A stretch of 64,000 nucleotides of DNA. It comes from DATMER01 sp031390755. Its GTDB lineage: Bacteria > Acidobacteriota > Thermoanaerobaculia > Multivoradales > UBA5704. The notes below the pieces were generated by a model. It was not told the origin of the DNA. It made no database searches and saw only the letters and a program-made list of their open reading frames with translations. This document shows, one piece after another, positions 10,812-18,928 of the stretch (position 1 is the first letter of the stretch; each line of letters starts with the position of its first letter). Both the position numbers and the translations under genes were made by a program. The stretch lies in assembly GCA_031390755.1 (NCBI GenBank), contig JANMTS010000065.1, positions 6,163 to 70,162 of the forward strand, given 5' to 3'.

Positions 10812-11510
10812 GCCGCCAGTCGGCGCCGTCTCCACCTTCCCCCGGTGCTGGAGCCACCGGGCGAACAGCCAGCAGGCCAGCGCCCAGACGCCGCCCGCGG
10901 TCCAGCCGGCCAGGACGTCGGTGGGCCAGTGGACTCCCAGGTAGACGCGGCTGATTCCGACCATCAGGGTGAGCAGGGCGGCGACGGCGAGGAGGAAGAC
11001 CTTGACGCGGCGCCTCGACTGCATCCGGGCCAGCAGGGCTCCCAGGGTCAGGTAGGTCGCCGCGGACATCATGGAATGGCCGCTGGGGAAGCTGGACGTA
11101 TAGACGTAGGAGCCGTGGGGGACCAGATCCGGCCGCGGGCGCTGGAAGCCGTGTTTCAGGAGGGTGCTTCCGACGAAGGCGCCTCCCACGGCGAGCAGCA
11201 CGAGCACGGCCGCGCGTCTCTTGCCGTCGAGCCAGAGGTAAGCGCTCACCGCCGCGGTGAGGAGCGCCAGGACCCCGACTCCTCCCAGGGCGGTGAAGTC
11301 GCGCTCCGTCTCCTCCAGCCAGCGCGGCCCCAGGGGGTCCGATCGGTCCTGCGGGTTGCGCAGCGCGAGGAGGATCGCCTCGTCGATCCGGCGCGTCTCG
11401 CCCTCCCGGACCTCGTCGGCGAGCTCGGCGAAGAGCCAGATCCCCCCGGCGACCAGAATGAGCGTGAGGACCGGCACCAGCTCGATCCTGAAAAACGGTG
11501 GTTTTTTCAT
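10770..11510 (-). CDS. PAP2-family membrane phosphatase
   Basis: 246 residues with about six membrane helices. The three PAP2 signatures are present: KHGFQRPRP (KX6RP-like), SFPSGHSM (PSGH with catalytic His) and SRVYLGVHWPTDV (SRX5HX3D). It probably dephosphorylates a lipid such as phosphatidic acid or undecaprenyl pyrophosphate at the membrane surface; the substrate cannot be told from sequence. The last 15-20 residues (GGKEPRRGAGIEPGN) are coded by the right arm of the REPIN-like element, so the original C-terminus has probably been replaced. It is divergent from the NfeD gene, with another REP element between them. Confidence 0.88.
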   Translation of the reverse strand: MKKPPFFRIELVPVLTLILVAGGIWLFAELADEVREGETRRIDEAILLALRNPQDRSDPLGPRWLEETERDFTALGGVGVLALLTAAVSAYLWLDGKRRAAVLVLLAVGGAFVGSTLLKHGFQRPRPDLVPHGSYVYTSSFPSGHSMMSAATYLTLGALLARMQSRRRVKVFLLAVAALLTLMVGISRVYLGVHWPTDVLAGWTAGGVWALACWLFARWLQHRGKVETAPTGGKEPRRGAGIEPGN

Positions 11511-11573
11511 CCTCGTCCTCCCTGGCAGCCTGCGCGGCAGGAGCGCATGACGCCGAACGCGCCACGTTGATGA

Positions 11574-11636
11574 CTGTAGGGGCAGGCCTTGTGCCTGCCC
11601 TCAGCGGTAGGGCAACCACAAGGGTTGCCCCTACAG
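11574..11636. repeat. REP-type inverted repeat
   Basis: CTGTAGGGGCAGGC at the left and its near complement GGGTTGCCCCTACAG at the right flank two smaller hairpins (GGCAGGCCTTGTGCCTGCC and GGGCAACCACAAGGGTTGCCC). A solo half of the same family (AGGGCGGCCACAAGGGCCGC, then CCCTACA) occurs at 22053-22080, so the family is dispersed in this genome. Confidence 0.75.
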
Positions 11637-11722
11637 CGTTCTGCCCTGGCAGATCCCGGACCGGGAGCATGACACGCCCTCGGATATGCCGTCTCTGGCA
11701 GACTGATATACTCCATAAGGCC

Positions 11723-13093
11723 ATGGCCGCTCTTACGACTCCTCCCCGCCGCCGGATGGCGGTTCTCGCCGCGCCGATCCTCGTTCTCGCCTGCCTGACG
11801 CCGCTCTTCGGTTTTGCCGCGCCCGCGAAACCCGCGCAGCCCCCGCAGCCCCGGCAGGACGCCGAGCGTCTCGTGATGCGGGCGCGTGTCAAGTCGATCA
11901 TCCATCCGATCTCCTCCGAGATGATCGTCGACGCCGTGCGCGCGGCCGACGCCGCGGGCGCCGCGGCGCTCGTGATCGAGTTGGACACCGCCGGCGGCCT
12001 GATGACCTCGACGCGGGACATCACCACCGCCATCCTCGGCGCGCGGACGCCCGTCGTGGTCTACGTCGCGCCGAGCGGCGCGCAGGCCGCCTCCGCCGGC
12101 TTCTTCATCCTGATGTCGGCCGACATCGCGGCCATGGCGCCGGGCACGAACAGCGGCGCGGCCCACCCGGTGGGCTCGGGCGGCGAGGACATCGACGGCA
12201 CGATGGGCAAGAAGGTGGAGGAGGACGCCTCGGCGAACATCCGCTCCATGGCGAAGCGCAACGGCCGCAATGTCGAGCTGGCGCAGGCGGCGGTGCTCCA
12301 GAGCCGCTCGTTCACCGCCGACGAGGCGCTCGAAGGCAAGCTCCTCGACCTGATCGCCCCCGACTTCGACAAGCTGCTGGTGGCCCTCGACGGCCGGACG
12401 GTCAAGCGCGGGGAGGGCGTCGTGACGCTGCGCACGCGCGGCGCGAAGGTGGAGGAGATCGAGCTGTCGCCGCTGCGCAAGATCCTGGCCGTGATCGCCC
12501 AGCCGGACATCGCGATGATCCTGCTCACGCTGGGCGGCCTCGGCCTCTACTTCGAGTTCATGAACCCGGGCGCGATCGCGCCCGGCGTGATCGGCGGGAT
12601 CTGCCTGATCCTGGGCTTCTTCGCCCTTTCGGTGCTGCCCGTCGACTTCGCCGGCCTGGCGCTGCTGGCGCTCGCCATGATCCTGTTCATCGCGGAGATC
12701 AAGATCGTCAGCCACGGCGTGCTGGCGATCGGCGGCACGGTCGCCATGGTGCTCGGCGCCCTGATGCTCTTCAAGACGCCGGAGCCGGCGCTACGCGTCA
12801 GCCTGGAGGTGATCGTGAGCCTGGCAATCTTCTCTCTGGCGGTGGTGGCGTTCCTGACGTTCATGGTGTTGCGGGCGCGGCAGGCGCCGGTCCGCACGGG
12901 CATGGAAGGGCTGGTGGGCGAGATCGGCACGGCCCGCTCCGGGCTCTCTCCGCGCGGCAAGGTCTTCGTGCATGGAGAGATCTGGGACGCGGTCTCCGAC
13001 GAGCCCGTGGCCGCGGGCGAGCCGGTCGAGGTGGCCGCCGTCCGCAATCTGACCCTGGCGGTGCGCCCGCATCGCCGGCAACCGTCGGTCTGA
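11723..13093 (+). CDS. nfeD: NfeD-family membrane serine protease (ClpP-class)
   Basis: 456 residues from the ATG at 11723; an ATG at 11756 is an alternative. A signal or anchor helix is followed by a ClpP/crotonase-type protease domain (about 45-250) with the ASAG motif carrying the nucleophile Ser and ELDTAGG upstream. Then come four to five membrane helices and a C-terminal OB-fold NfeD domain (GLVGEIGTA...GKVFVHGEIWDAVSDEP). This is the full-length class that partners stomatin-like proteins, and the slipin gene follows after 21 bases. The pair acts in membrane protein quality control or lipid-domain organisation. A TATACT box lies 11 bases before the start, so the leader would be very short. 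Confidence 0.9.
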   Translation: MAALTTPPRRRMAVLAAPILVLACLTPLFGFAAPAKPAQPPQPRQDAERLVMRARVKSIIHPISSEMIVDAVRAADAAGAAALVIELDTAGGLMTSTRDITTAILGARTPVVVYVAPSGAQAASAGFFILMSADIAAMAPGTNSGAAHPVGSGGEDIDGTMGKKVEEDASANIRSMAKRNGRNVELAQAAVLQSRSFTADEALEGKLLDLIAPDFDKLLVALDGRTVKRGEGVVTLRTRGAKVEEIELSPLRKILAVIAQPDIAMILLTLGGLGLYFEFMNPGAIAPGVIGGICLILGFFALSVLPVDFAGLALLALAMILFIAEIKIVSHGVLAIGGTVAMVLGALMLFKTPEPALRVSLEVIVSLAIFSLAVVAFLTFMVLRARQAPVRTGMEGLVGEIGTARSGLSPRGKVFVHGEIWDAVSDEPVAAGEPVEVAAVRNLTLAVRPHRRQPSV

Positions 13094-13114
13094 GTTGGTA
13101 CGAAAGGAATCGCA

Positions 13115-13882
13115 ATGGAAGGAAGCCTGTTCTTCGGAATCGGTCTGGTCGTCGTCCTCGGGCTGTTCCTGTTCTCACGCTGGGTCAACGTCCTCAACGA
13201 ATACGAGCGCGCCGTCACCTTCTGGCTCGGCCGCCTGGGGCAGACGCCCAAGGGACCGGGCCTCGTCCTAATCTTCTGGCCCTTCGAGAAGATGATCAAG
13301 GTGTCGCTGCGGACCGTGGTGCTGGACGTGCCGCCGCAGGACATCATCACGCGGGACAACGTGTCCGTGAAGGTCAACGCGGTGGTCTACTTCCGCGTCG
13401 TCGATCCGGGCCGGGCGATCGTGGAAGTGGAGAACTACCTCTACGCCACCAGCCAGCTCGCCCAGACCACCCTGCGCTCGGTCCTGGGCCAGGCGGACAT
13501 GGACGAGCTGCTCTCCGAGCGCGAGAAGCTCAACGACCAGCTCCAGGCGATCATCGACCGCCAGACCGATCCCTGGGGCATCAAGGTTTCCATGGTCGAG
13601 CTCAAGCACGTCGACCTGCCGACCGAGATGCAGCGGGCCATGGCGCGCCAGGCTGAGGCCGAGCGGGAAAAACGCGCTAAGATCATTCACGCGGCGGGTG
13701 AGCTGGAAGCCTCGGTCAAGCTGGCCGAAGCGGCCGAGATCATCGGCAAGCACCCGGTGACGCTGCAGCTGCGCTACCTGCAGACGCTCACCGAAATCTC
13801 GGCGGAGAAGAACTCGACGATCCTGTTCCCCTTGCCGATCGACTTGATCAAGGCCTTCCTCGACCGCAAGGATAGCCAGTGA
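13115..13882 (+). CDS. Slipin (stomatin/prohibitin family)
   Basis: 255 residues: one N-terminal membrane helix (about 5-22), an SPFH/Band-7 domain (NEYERAVTFWLGR through the HVDLPTEMQRAMARQ block) and a C-terminal coiled-coil tail rich in Glu, Lys and Ala. Length and order match bacterial slipins (YqfA/PH1511 type). GGAA lies five bases before the ATG. It forms large homo-oligomers in membrane microdomains, and archaeal homologues are cut by the NfeD-type protease coded just upstream. Classic two-gene operon, strongly supported. Confidence 0.93.
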   Translation: MEGSLFFGIGLVVVLGLFLFSRWVNVLNEYERAVTFWLGRLGQTPKGPGLVLIFWPFEKMIKVSLRTVVLDVPPQDIITRDNVSVKVNAVVYFRVVDPGRAIVEVENYLYATSQLAQTTLRSVLGQADMDELLSEREKLNDQLQAIIDRQTDPWGIKVSMVELKHVDLPTEMQRAMARQAEAEREKRAKIIHAAGELEASVKLAEAAEIIGKHPVTLQLRYLQTLTEISAEKNSTILFPLPIDLIKAFLDRKDSQ

Positions 13883-13898
13883 CGGAGCGCCTCACCAC

Positions 13899-14654
13899 GT
13901 GACGAATTCCCACGAGCCCAGCTATTACGAGATCGCGCTGACCAACCGGCAGGTGGTCGTCGCCTTCGTGATCCTGTTGATCTGCCTGGTGTCCGCGTTC
14001 TTCTCCGGCCTGTGGATCGGCCGGGAGAGCGCGGCCCGGGCGCAGAGCCAGATGGCGCGCAACGCTCCTCCGGAGTCGGTCCAGCCCGAGGAGGGCCAGG
14101 CCCTGGAGGAGTTCCGCTTCTTCGAGGACGACCAGACCCCGGCCGGCGCCGGGTCCGCGAGAGACGCCGCGGCGCAGGACGCCGATCCGGTGGAGACGCC
14201 CCGGACGGACACGACGCTGGTCGAGGACTTCGGCGGCTCCGACTCGGAACAGGGAGCCGGCGACGCGAAAGACGTGGAGCCGGCCGACCGAGACATCGTC
14301 GAGGCGACGCCCCGGCCCGTGCCCACCCCCTCGCCGACGCCGACACCCGCGACGCCCCGGCCGACCCCCGCTCCGACTCCGGCGCGGCCCCGGGCCGCGG
14401 CTCCGGCAGAGCCCCGGCTCGCGGCTGGCCAGGTCGTCATCCAGGTCTTCTCCACGGCCGACCTCCCCCAGGCGGAGAGCGTGCAGGGCCGGCTGAGCAA
14501 GGGCGGCCACAAGGCCTATCTCTCGCCCGTGCAGGTGGGCGGACGCACCATGTACCGCGTGCGCATCGGACCGTTCGACTCCCGCGACAAGGCGCAGACG
14601 GTCGCCGAGCAGGTTCGGAAAGGCTACAAGCTCGACACCTGGGTCACCGAGTGA
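13899..14654 (+). CDS. SPOR-domain membrane protein
   Basis: 251 residues from a GTG at 13899. One membrane helix near residues 20-40 places the rest outside the cytoplasm. It is followed by an acidic stretch, a long Pro/Thr/Ala-rich linker (PTPSPTPTPATPRPTPAP) and a C-terminal SPOR domain (VVIQVFSTADLPQAESV...YRVRIGPFDSRDKAQTVAEQV). SPOR domains bind denuded peptidoglycan glycan strands at division sites, and the layout resembles FtsN or DedD. It sits between slipin and lnt, overlapping lnt by four bases (GTGA), so it belongs to an envelope operon. Confidence 0.9.
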   Translation: MTNSHEPSYYEIALTNRQVVVAFVILLICLVSAFFSGLWIGRESAARAQSQMARNAPPESVQPEEGQALEEFRFFEDDQTPAGAGSARDAAAQDADPVETPRTDTTLVEDFGGSDSEQGAGDAKDVEPADRDIVEATPRPVPTPSPTPTPATPRPTPAPTPARPRAAAPAEPRLAAGQVVIQVFSTADLPQAESVQGRLSKGGHKAYLSPVQVGGRTMYRVRIGPFDSRDKAQTVAEQVRKGYKLDTWVTE

Positions 14655-16189
14655 AGTGGGTGAAATGGGGGCTCGCGGCGGGCGCCGGCATCCTGTGGGC
14701 GCTCCAGTTCGGCCGTGAGCCCGGCATCATCGCGCCCTGGATCGCTCTCGCGCCGCTCCTCTTCCTGTTCTCCAGGACCCAGGCCTCCGGACGCCTCGCC
14801 TTCGTGGCCGGCTTCGCGGCCTGGATGACCGGCCTCTCCTGGGTCGTCCCCACGCTCATCACCTTCGGCGGCATGTCCAGGCTGGTCGCCATTCTCCTGG
14901 CCGGTCTCCTGGCCGCGTATCTCGCGAGCTTCGACGCGGTCTTCGGCTGGCTCGGCGGCAAGGCCTGGCGGCGCTGGCCCTGGCTGCGCCTGCTGGTGGT
15001 GCCGTCGCTCTGGGTCGCGCTCGAATGGCTGCGGACGTATCTCTTCGGCGGATTCCCCTGGAACCTCGCCGCGTACGCCTGGGTCGACGTGCCCGGCGCC
15101 CTGCCGCTGTCGGCCTGGGTGGGGCCGTACGGCATCTCGTTCCTGGTGGTGCTGGCGAACGCCGGCGTGGCCGCGACTGTGGAACAGTACCGCAGCCCGC
15201 GCCGCTGGATGCCGCTGGCCGTGGCCTGGACGGTGCCGCTCCTTCTCCTCCCCCTGGCCGGCCGCTGGAGCTTCCGCCAGAGCCTGGAGGATGTCCACGA
15301 CGCCGTCCAGTCCGGCGAGCCCGGCCGCCCGGTGCGCCTGATCCAGCCCAACATCCCGAACCTGATGGGGTACGACCCGGTCGTCGTCCTTCAGGGCTAC
15401 AACCGGCTGCTCGACGCCTCGGTCAAGGCCTGCCGGCCGGGCGCGCTGGTGGTCTGGCCCGAGAGCGCGGCCTGGCCGTTCCTCTTCGTGCAGAACGAGC
15501 AGCTCCAGGCCGACCTGCAGCACCTGTCGAGCCTGGGATGCACGGTGCTGTTCAACTCCAGCCATCCGGTCGAGGGGAGCTTCTACAACTCGGCGTACCT
15601 GCTGACGCCCGAGGGCACGCTCCACCGCTACGACAAGCGGCATCTGGTGCCGTTCGGGGAATACGTCCCCTTCCGCGGCCTCTTCTCCTGGATGGACAAG
15701 CTGGCCCGCAACGCCGGGGAGTTCCGCCCGGCGGACCGCCTGGAGATCCTGCCCTGGGACGGGGAGAAGATCGGCATGGCCATCTGTTACGAGGTGGTCT
15801 ACCCGGACGAGGTGGCCGAGTTGACGAAGCAGGGCGCCACGATCCTCGTCACGGTCACGAACGACGCCTGGTACGGCGACACCTGGGCGCCCTGGCAGCA
15901 CTACCGGGCAGCCCGCTTCCGCGCCGCCGAGAACCGCCGGCCGCTGCTGCGGGCGGCGATCACGGGCGTGTCCGCGGTCATCGGGCCGGACGGCTCGGTC
16001 TGGTCGCAGCTCGGGGTGTTCAAGGAGGGAACGCTCTCGGCGAGCGTCCTGGGCCGCAAGGGGCTCACCCCCTACGCCCGGCTGCCGTGGCTGTTCCCGT
16101 TCCTGGCCTCGCTCGTCTCGGCAGCCTCCCTGGTTGCGCTATATTTTCGTTCCAAGACGGTTGGTTCCAAGAAGGAGACCCGGTCATGA
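14651..16189 (+). CDS. lnt: Apolipoprotein N-acyltransferase
   Basis: 512 residues. The GTG at 14651 overlaps the upstream stop as GTGA. The N-terminal half has six or so membrane helices and the C-terminal half is a nitrilase-fold domain. The catalytic triad is visible: Glu in VVWPESAAWP, Lys in YDKRHLVPFGEYVPF and Cys in AICYEVVYPDEV. A final membrane helix lies near the C-terminus. The enzyme N-acylates the lipid-modified Cys of lipoproteins in the inner membrane, as expected in a diderm with lipoproteins such as those at 47.1 and 62.0 kb. It overlaps prfB by four bases. Confidence 0.95.
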   Translation: MKWVKWGLAAGAGILWALQFGREPGIIAPWIALAPLLFLFSRTQASGRLAFVAGFAAWMTGLSWVVPTLITFGGMSRLVAILLAGLLAAYLASFDAVFGWLGGKAWRRWPWLRLLVVPSLWVALEWLRTYLFGGFPWNLAAYAWVDVPGALPLSAWVGPYGISFLVVLANAGVAATVEQYRSPRRWMPLAVAWTVPLLLLPLAGRWSFRQSLEDVHDAVQSGEPGRPVRLIQPNIPNLMGYDPVVVLQGYNRLLDASVKACRPGALVVWPESAAWPFLFVQNEQLQADLQHLSSLGCTVLFNSSHPVEGSFYNSAYLLTPEGTLHRYDKRHLVPFGEYVPFRGLFSWMDKLARNAGEFRPADRLEILPWDGEKIGMAICYEVVYPDEVAELTKQGATILVTVTNDAWYGDTWAPWQHYRAARFRAAENRRPLLRAAITGVSAVIGPDGSVWSQLGVFKEGTLSASVLGRKGLTPYARLPWLFPFLASLVSAASLVALYFRSKTVGSKKETRS

Positions 16190-17305
16190 TCGCTTCCGAC
16201 GCCCAGACGCGTATCGATAGCCTCGCAGAGCAACTCACCAACCTCCGGGGGTATCTTTGAGGACACCGGCTTAGAAAAAGAGCTGTGGGACATCGACCGG
16301 CAGATGCAGGAGCCGGGCTTCTGGGACGACCCCACCCGTAACGCTTCCCTGATGAAACAGCGCCGCGGTCTCGAGAAGCGCCTCGAAACCCTGAAGGCGC
16401 TGCGCTCCGACGCCGACGAGCTGGCCACCTGGCGCGAGCTGCTCGACGAGAGCGAGGTCGACGAGGAGATGGTCCGCTTCCTCGACCGGTTGAAGGTCGA
16501 CCTGGACCGCCTGGAGCTGGAGCTCAAGCTCTCCGGTCCGGACGACGACAAGTACGCCATCCTGGCCATCCACCCCGGAGCCGGCGGCACCGAGTCGCAG
16601 GACTGGGCCGAGATGATCCTGCGCATGTATCTGCGCTGGGGCGAGCAGCACGGCTTCCAGGTGGAGCTGATGGAGCGCCAGGACGGCGACGAGGCCGGGA
16701 TCAAGAGCGCCACGGTCGCGGTGCGCGGCGAGAACGCCTACGGTTACCTCAAGAGCGAGGCCGGCGTGCATCGCCTGGTGCGGATCAGCCCCTACGACTT
16801 CCAGGGCCGGCGCCACACCTCGTTCGCCTCGGTGGACGTCTTCCCGGAGGTGGACGACGACATCGCGATCGAGGTGGCGGACAAGGATCTCCGGATCGAC
16901 ACCTACCGCTCGTCGGGCGCCGGCGGTCAGCACGTCAACAAGACCGAGTCGGCGGTTCGCATCACGCACATGCCCAGCGGCATCGTGGTGGCCTGCCAGA
17001 ACGAGCGCAGCCAGATCAAGAACCGGGCGATGGCGATGAAGGTTCTCCGGTCGCGCCTCTACGACCGCGAGGTCCAGCGGCGCCAGAAGGAGCAGGACGA
17101 GCGCGAGGGGTTGAAGATGGACAACTCCTGGGGCAGCCAGATCCGGAGCTACGTCCTCCATCCGTACCGCATGGTGAAGGACCACCGCACCGGCGCCGAG
17201 GTGGGCGACGCGAACCGCGTCCTGGACGGCGGCGTCGATCCGTTCATCGAGGCCTTCCTCAGGGGGCAGATGGCGGTGCCGGGGAAAGATGACCTGGCGC
17301 TGTAG
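16186..17305 (+). CDS. prfB: Peptide chain release factor 2, programmed +1 frameshift
   Basis: Translation starts at the ATG at 16186 (AAGGAG upstream) and reaches an in-frame TGA at 16258-16260. The site CGGGGGTATCTTTGA is the classic autoregulatory +1 slip sequence (internal SD GGGGG, then CTT TGA). Shifting gives ...GYLEDTGLEKELW and continues to 17305, about 372 residues. The peptidyl-hydrolysis motif GGQ is in SSGAGGQHVNK. The stop-codon-reading tripeptide, usually SPF, reads SPY here (RISPYDFQGRRHTSF), a conservative change. Low RF2 favours frameshifting, hence more RF2. It is translationally coupled to lnt. Confidence 0.96.
16244..16260 (+). promoter_or_regulatory. prfB programmed frameshift site
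   Basis: CTCCGGGGGTATCTTTGA-type signal: an internal Shine-Dalgarno-like GGGGG three bases before the slippery CTT and the in-frame TGA. Downstream sequence continues the RF2 protein only in the +1 frame. Confidence 0.93.
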
Positions 17306-17314
17306 GGGCCGGGG

Positions 17315-18928
17315 GTGAGGGTCCGCCTCGACTACGTCTCCCCGCTGCCGCCGGTCCGGTCGGGGATCGCCGACTACAGCGTCGACCTCCTGCCGTTCCT
17401 GGCCGAGCGCGCCGATGTCCGGCTGATCCGCCTGCCGGGTCAGCCGGTGGCTCCCGAGGTCGAGTCGGCGTGGCCGATGGCTCCGGCGGAGGCGACCGGG
17501 ACGGACAATCGTCTGCCTCTCTACCAGATGGGCAACAACCGCTACCACGAGGGGGTGCGGGATCTGGCGCTCCGCATCCCCGGTGTGCTCACCCTGCACG
17601 ATGTGGTGCTGCATCACCTGCTTCTCGACGTCACCCTCGGGCGCGGCGACTTCTATCCTTATAAGGATCTGCTCACCCGGGACCACGGCTGGGTCGGCAC
17701 GGCCGCGGCCCTCGCCAAGCGCTGGAACGCCTACGGCTCCGCGCCGGTGTTCTCGCTGCCGGCGCACCGCGGTCTGCTGCGGCGCCAGCGGGGCGTGCTC
17801 GTCCACAGCGAATGGGCTGCGGACGTGATCCGCGAGGAAGACCCGGAGATCCGCGTGCGGGCGATCCCCATGGGGATTCCGCTGCCTCCGGCCGTCGACG
17901 AAGAGGCCGGCCGCCGGCTCCGCGTCCGGTTCGGCCTTCCCGTGGACAAGCCGGTGCTCGGCTCGTTCGGATTCCAGACTCCTATCAAGAGGACGTCCGT
18001 AGCTGTTCAGGCGCTGGCCTGTTCCGGGCTCGAAGACGCCCACCTGCTGGTCGTGGGGGAGTCCTCGACGGGGCTGGACCTGATGGACGAGGCCCGCCGG
18101 ATCGGTGTGGGAGACCGGGTCCACGTGCTCGGCTTCGTCACCTTCGAAGAGCTGGAAGCTTCGATCGCGGCGGTCGACCTCTGCCTCAACCTCCGGTATC
18201 CGACGGCGGGGGAGACCTCGGCGTCGCTGCTGCGGGTGCTGGCCGGCGGCCGGCCGGCCGTGGTCTCCGACTACGCCCAGTTCGCCGACCTGCCGCGCGA
18301 GGTCGTGGTGCGCGTCCCGCTCTCCGGCGAGGAAGAGCCGGCGGAGCTGGCCGGCATGGTCCGCGCGCTGCTCGCCGAGCCCGGACGCCTGAAGGCCATG
18401 GGCGAGGCGGCGCGGGAGCACGTCCGGCTGCGCCATGCTCCGGCGCTCTCCGCGAGCGCCGTCGTCGATGCCTGCGAGGAGTGGCTCGAGCTGCCTCCGC
18501 CCGGCGATCTTCCGGCCGCCGGGCCGGACGTGCCGCCGCCCAGCAGCCTGGCCTGGGGACGGCTCGACGGCGAGGTGACGGTGGAAGGCGCCGAGATGCC
18601 CTGGCCGGAAGGGGAGCGGCGGCGACTCCGCATCCGCCTGCGCAACTCCGGCTTCGCCCGCTGGATCGCCGGAGACCGCGGTCCTGGCGGCGTGGCCTTG
18701 GTCCTCAAGATGTTCACGGCCGAAGATGCGGACGGACTGACCGCGGATCTGCTCGCGGACCGGCCCTGGCTGCCGCTGCCGCGCGACCTGGCTCCGGGCG
18801 AGGAGGCGTGGATCGAGACCGAGCTCCGCCGGCCGCCGGGCTTCGCGCACCTGTGGATCGAGCCGCACCTGTTTGGAGGCTTCGGGCTGTCCAAGCTCGG
18901 CGGGCCGCGATGGGAGATGCGCCTTTGA
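17315..18928 (+). CDS. Glycosyltransferase, GT-B fold (GT4-like)
   Basis: 537 residues from a GTG at 17315, ten bases after prfB. The N-terminus (RLDYVSPLPPVRSGIADYS) carries the Gly-rich loop of GT4 enzymes. The C-terminal domain has LGSFGFQTPIKRTSVAVQAL, a VHVLGFV strand and the nucleotide-sugar region NLRYPTAGETSASLLRVLAGGRP with the conserved Glu. About 130 residues beyond the catalytic region form an extra beta-rich domain ending in a GGFGLSKLGG stretch. The enzyme probably adds a sugar to a cell-surface polysaccharide or glycolipid. It is coupled to the membrane protein downstream. Donor and acceptor unknown. Confidence 0.88.
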   Translation: MRVRLDYVSPLPPVRSGIADYSVDLLPFLAERADVRLIRLPGQPVAPEVESAWPMAPAEATGTDNRLPLYQMGNNRYHEGVRDLALRIPGVLTLHDVVLHHLLLDVTLGRGDFYPYKDLLTRDHGWVGTAAALAKRWNAYGSAPVFSLPAHRGLLRRQRGVLVHSEWAADVIREEDPEIRVRAIPMGIPLPPAVDEEAGRRLRVRFGLPVDKPVLGSFGFQTPIKRTSVAVQALACSGLEDAHLLVVGESSTGLDLMDEARRIGVGDRVHVLGFVTFEELEASIAAVDLCLNLRYPTAGETSASLLRVLAGGRPAVVSDYAQFADLPREVVVRVPLSGEEEPAELAGMVRALLAEPGRLKAMGEAAREHVRLRHAPALSASAVVDACEEWLELPPPGDLPAAGPDVPPPSSLAWGRLDGEVTVEGAEMPWPEGERRRLRIRLRNSGFARWIAGDRGPGGVALVLKMFTAEDADGLTADLLADRPWLPLPRDLAPGEEAWIETELRRPPGFAHLWIEPHLFGGFGLSKLGGPRWEMRL

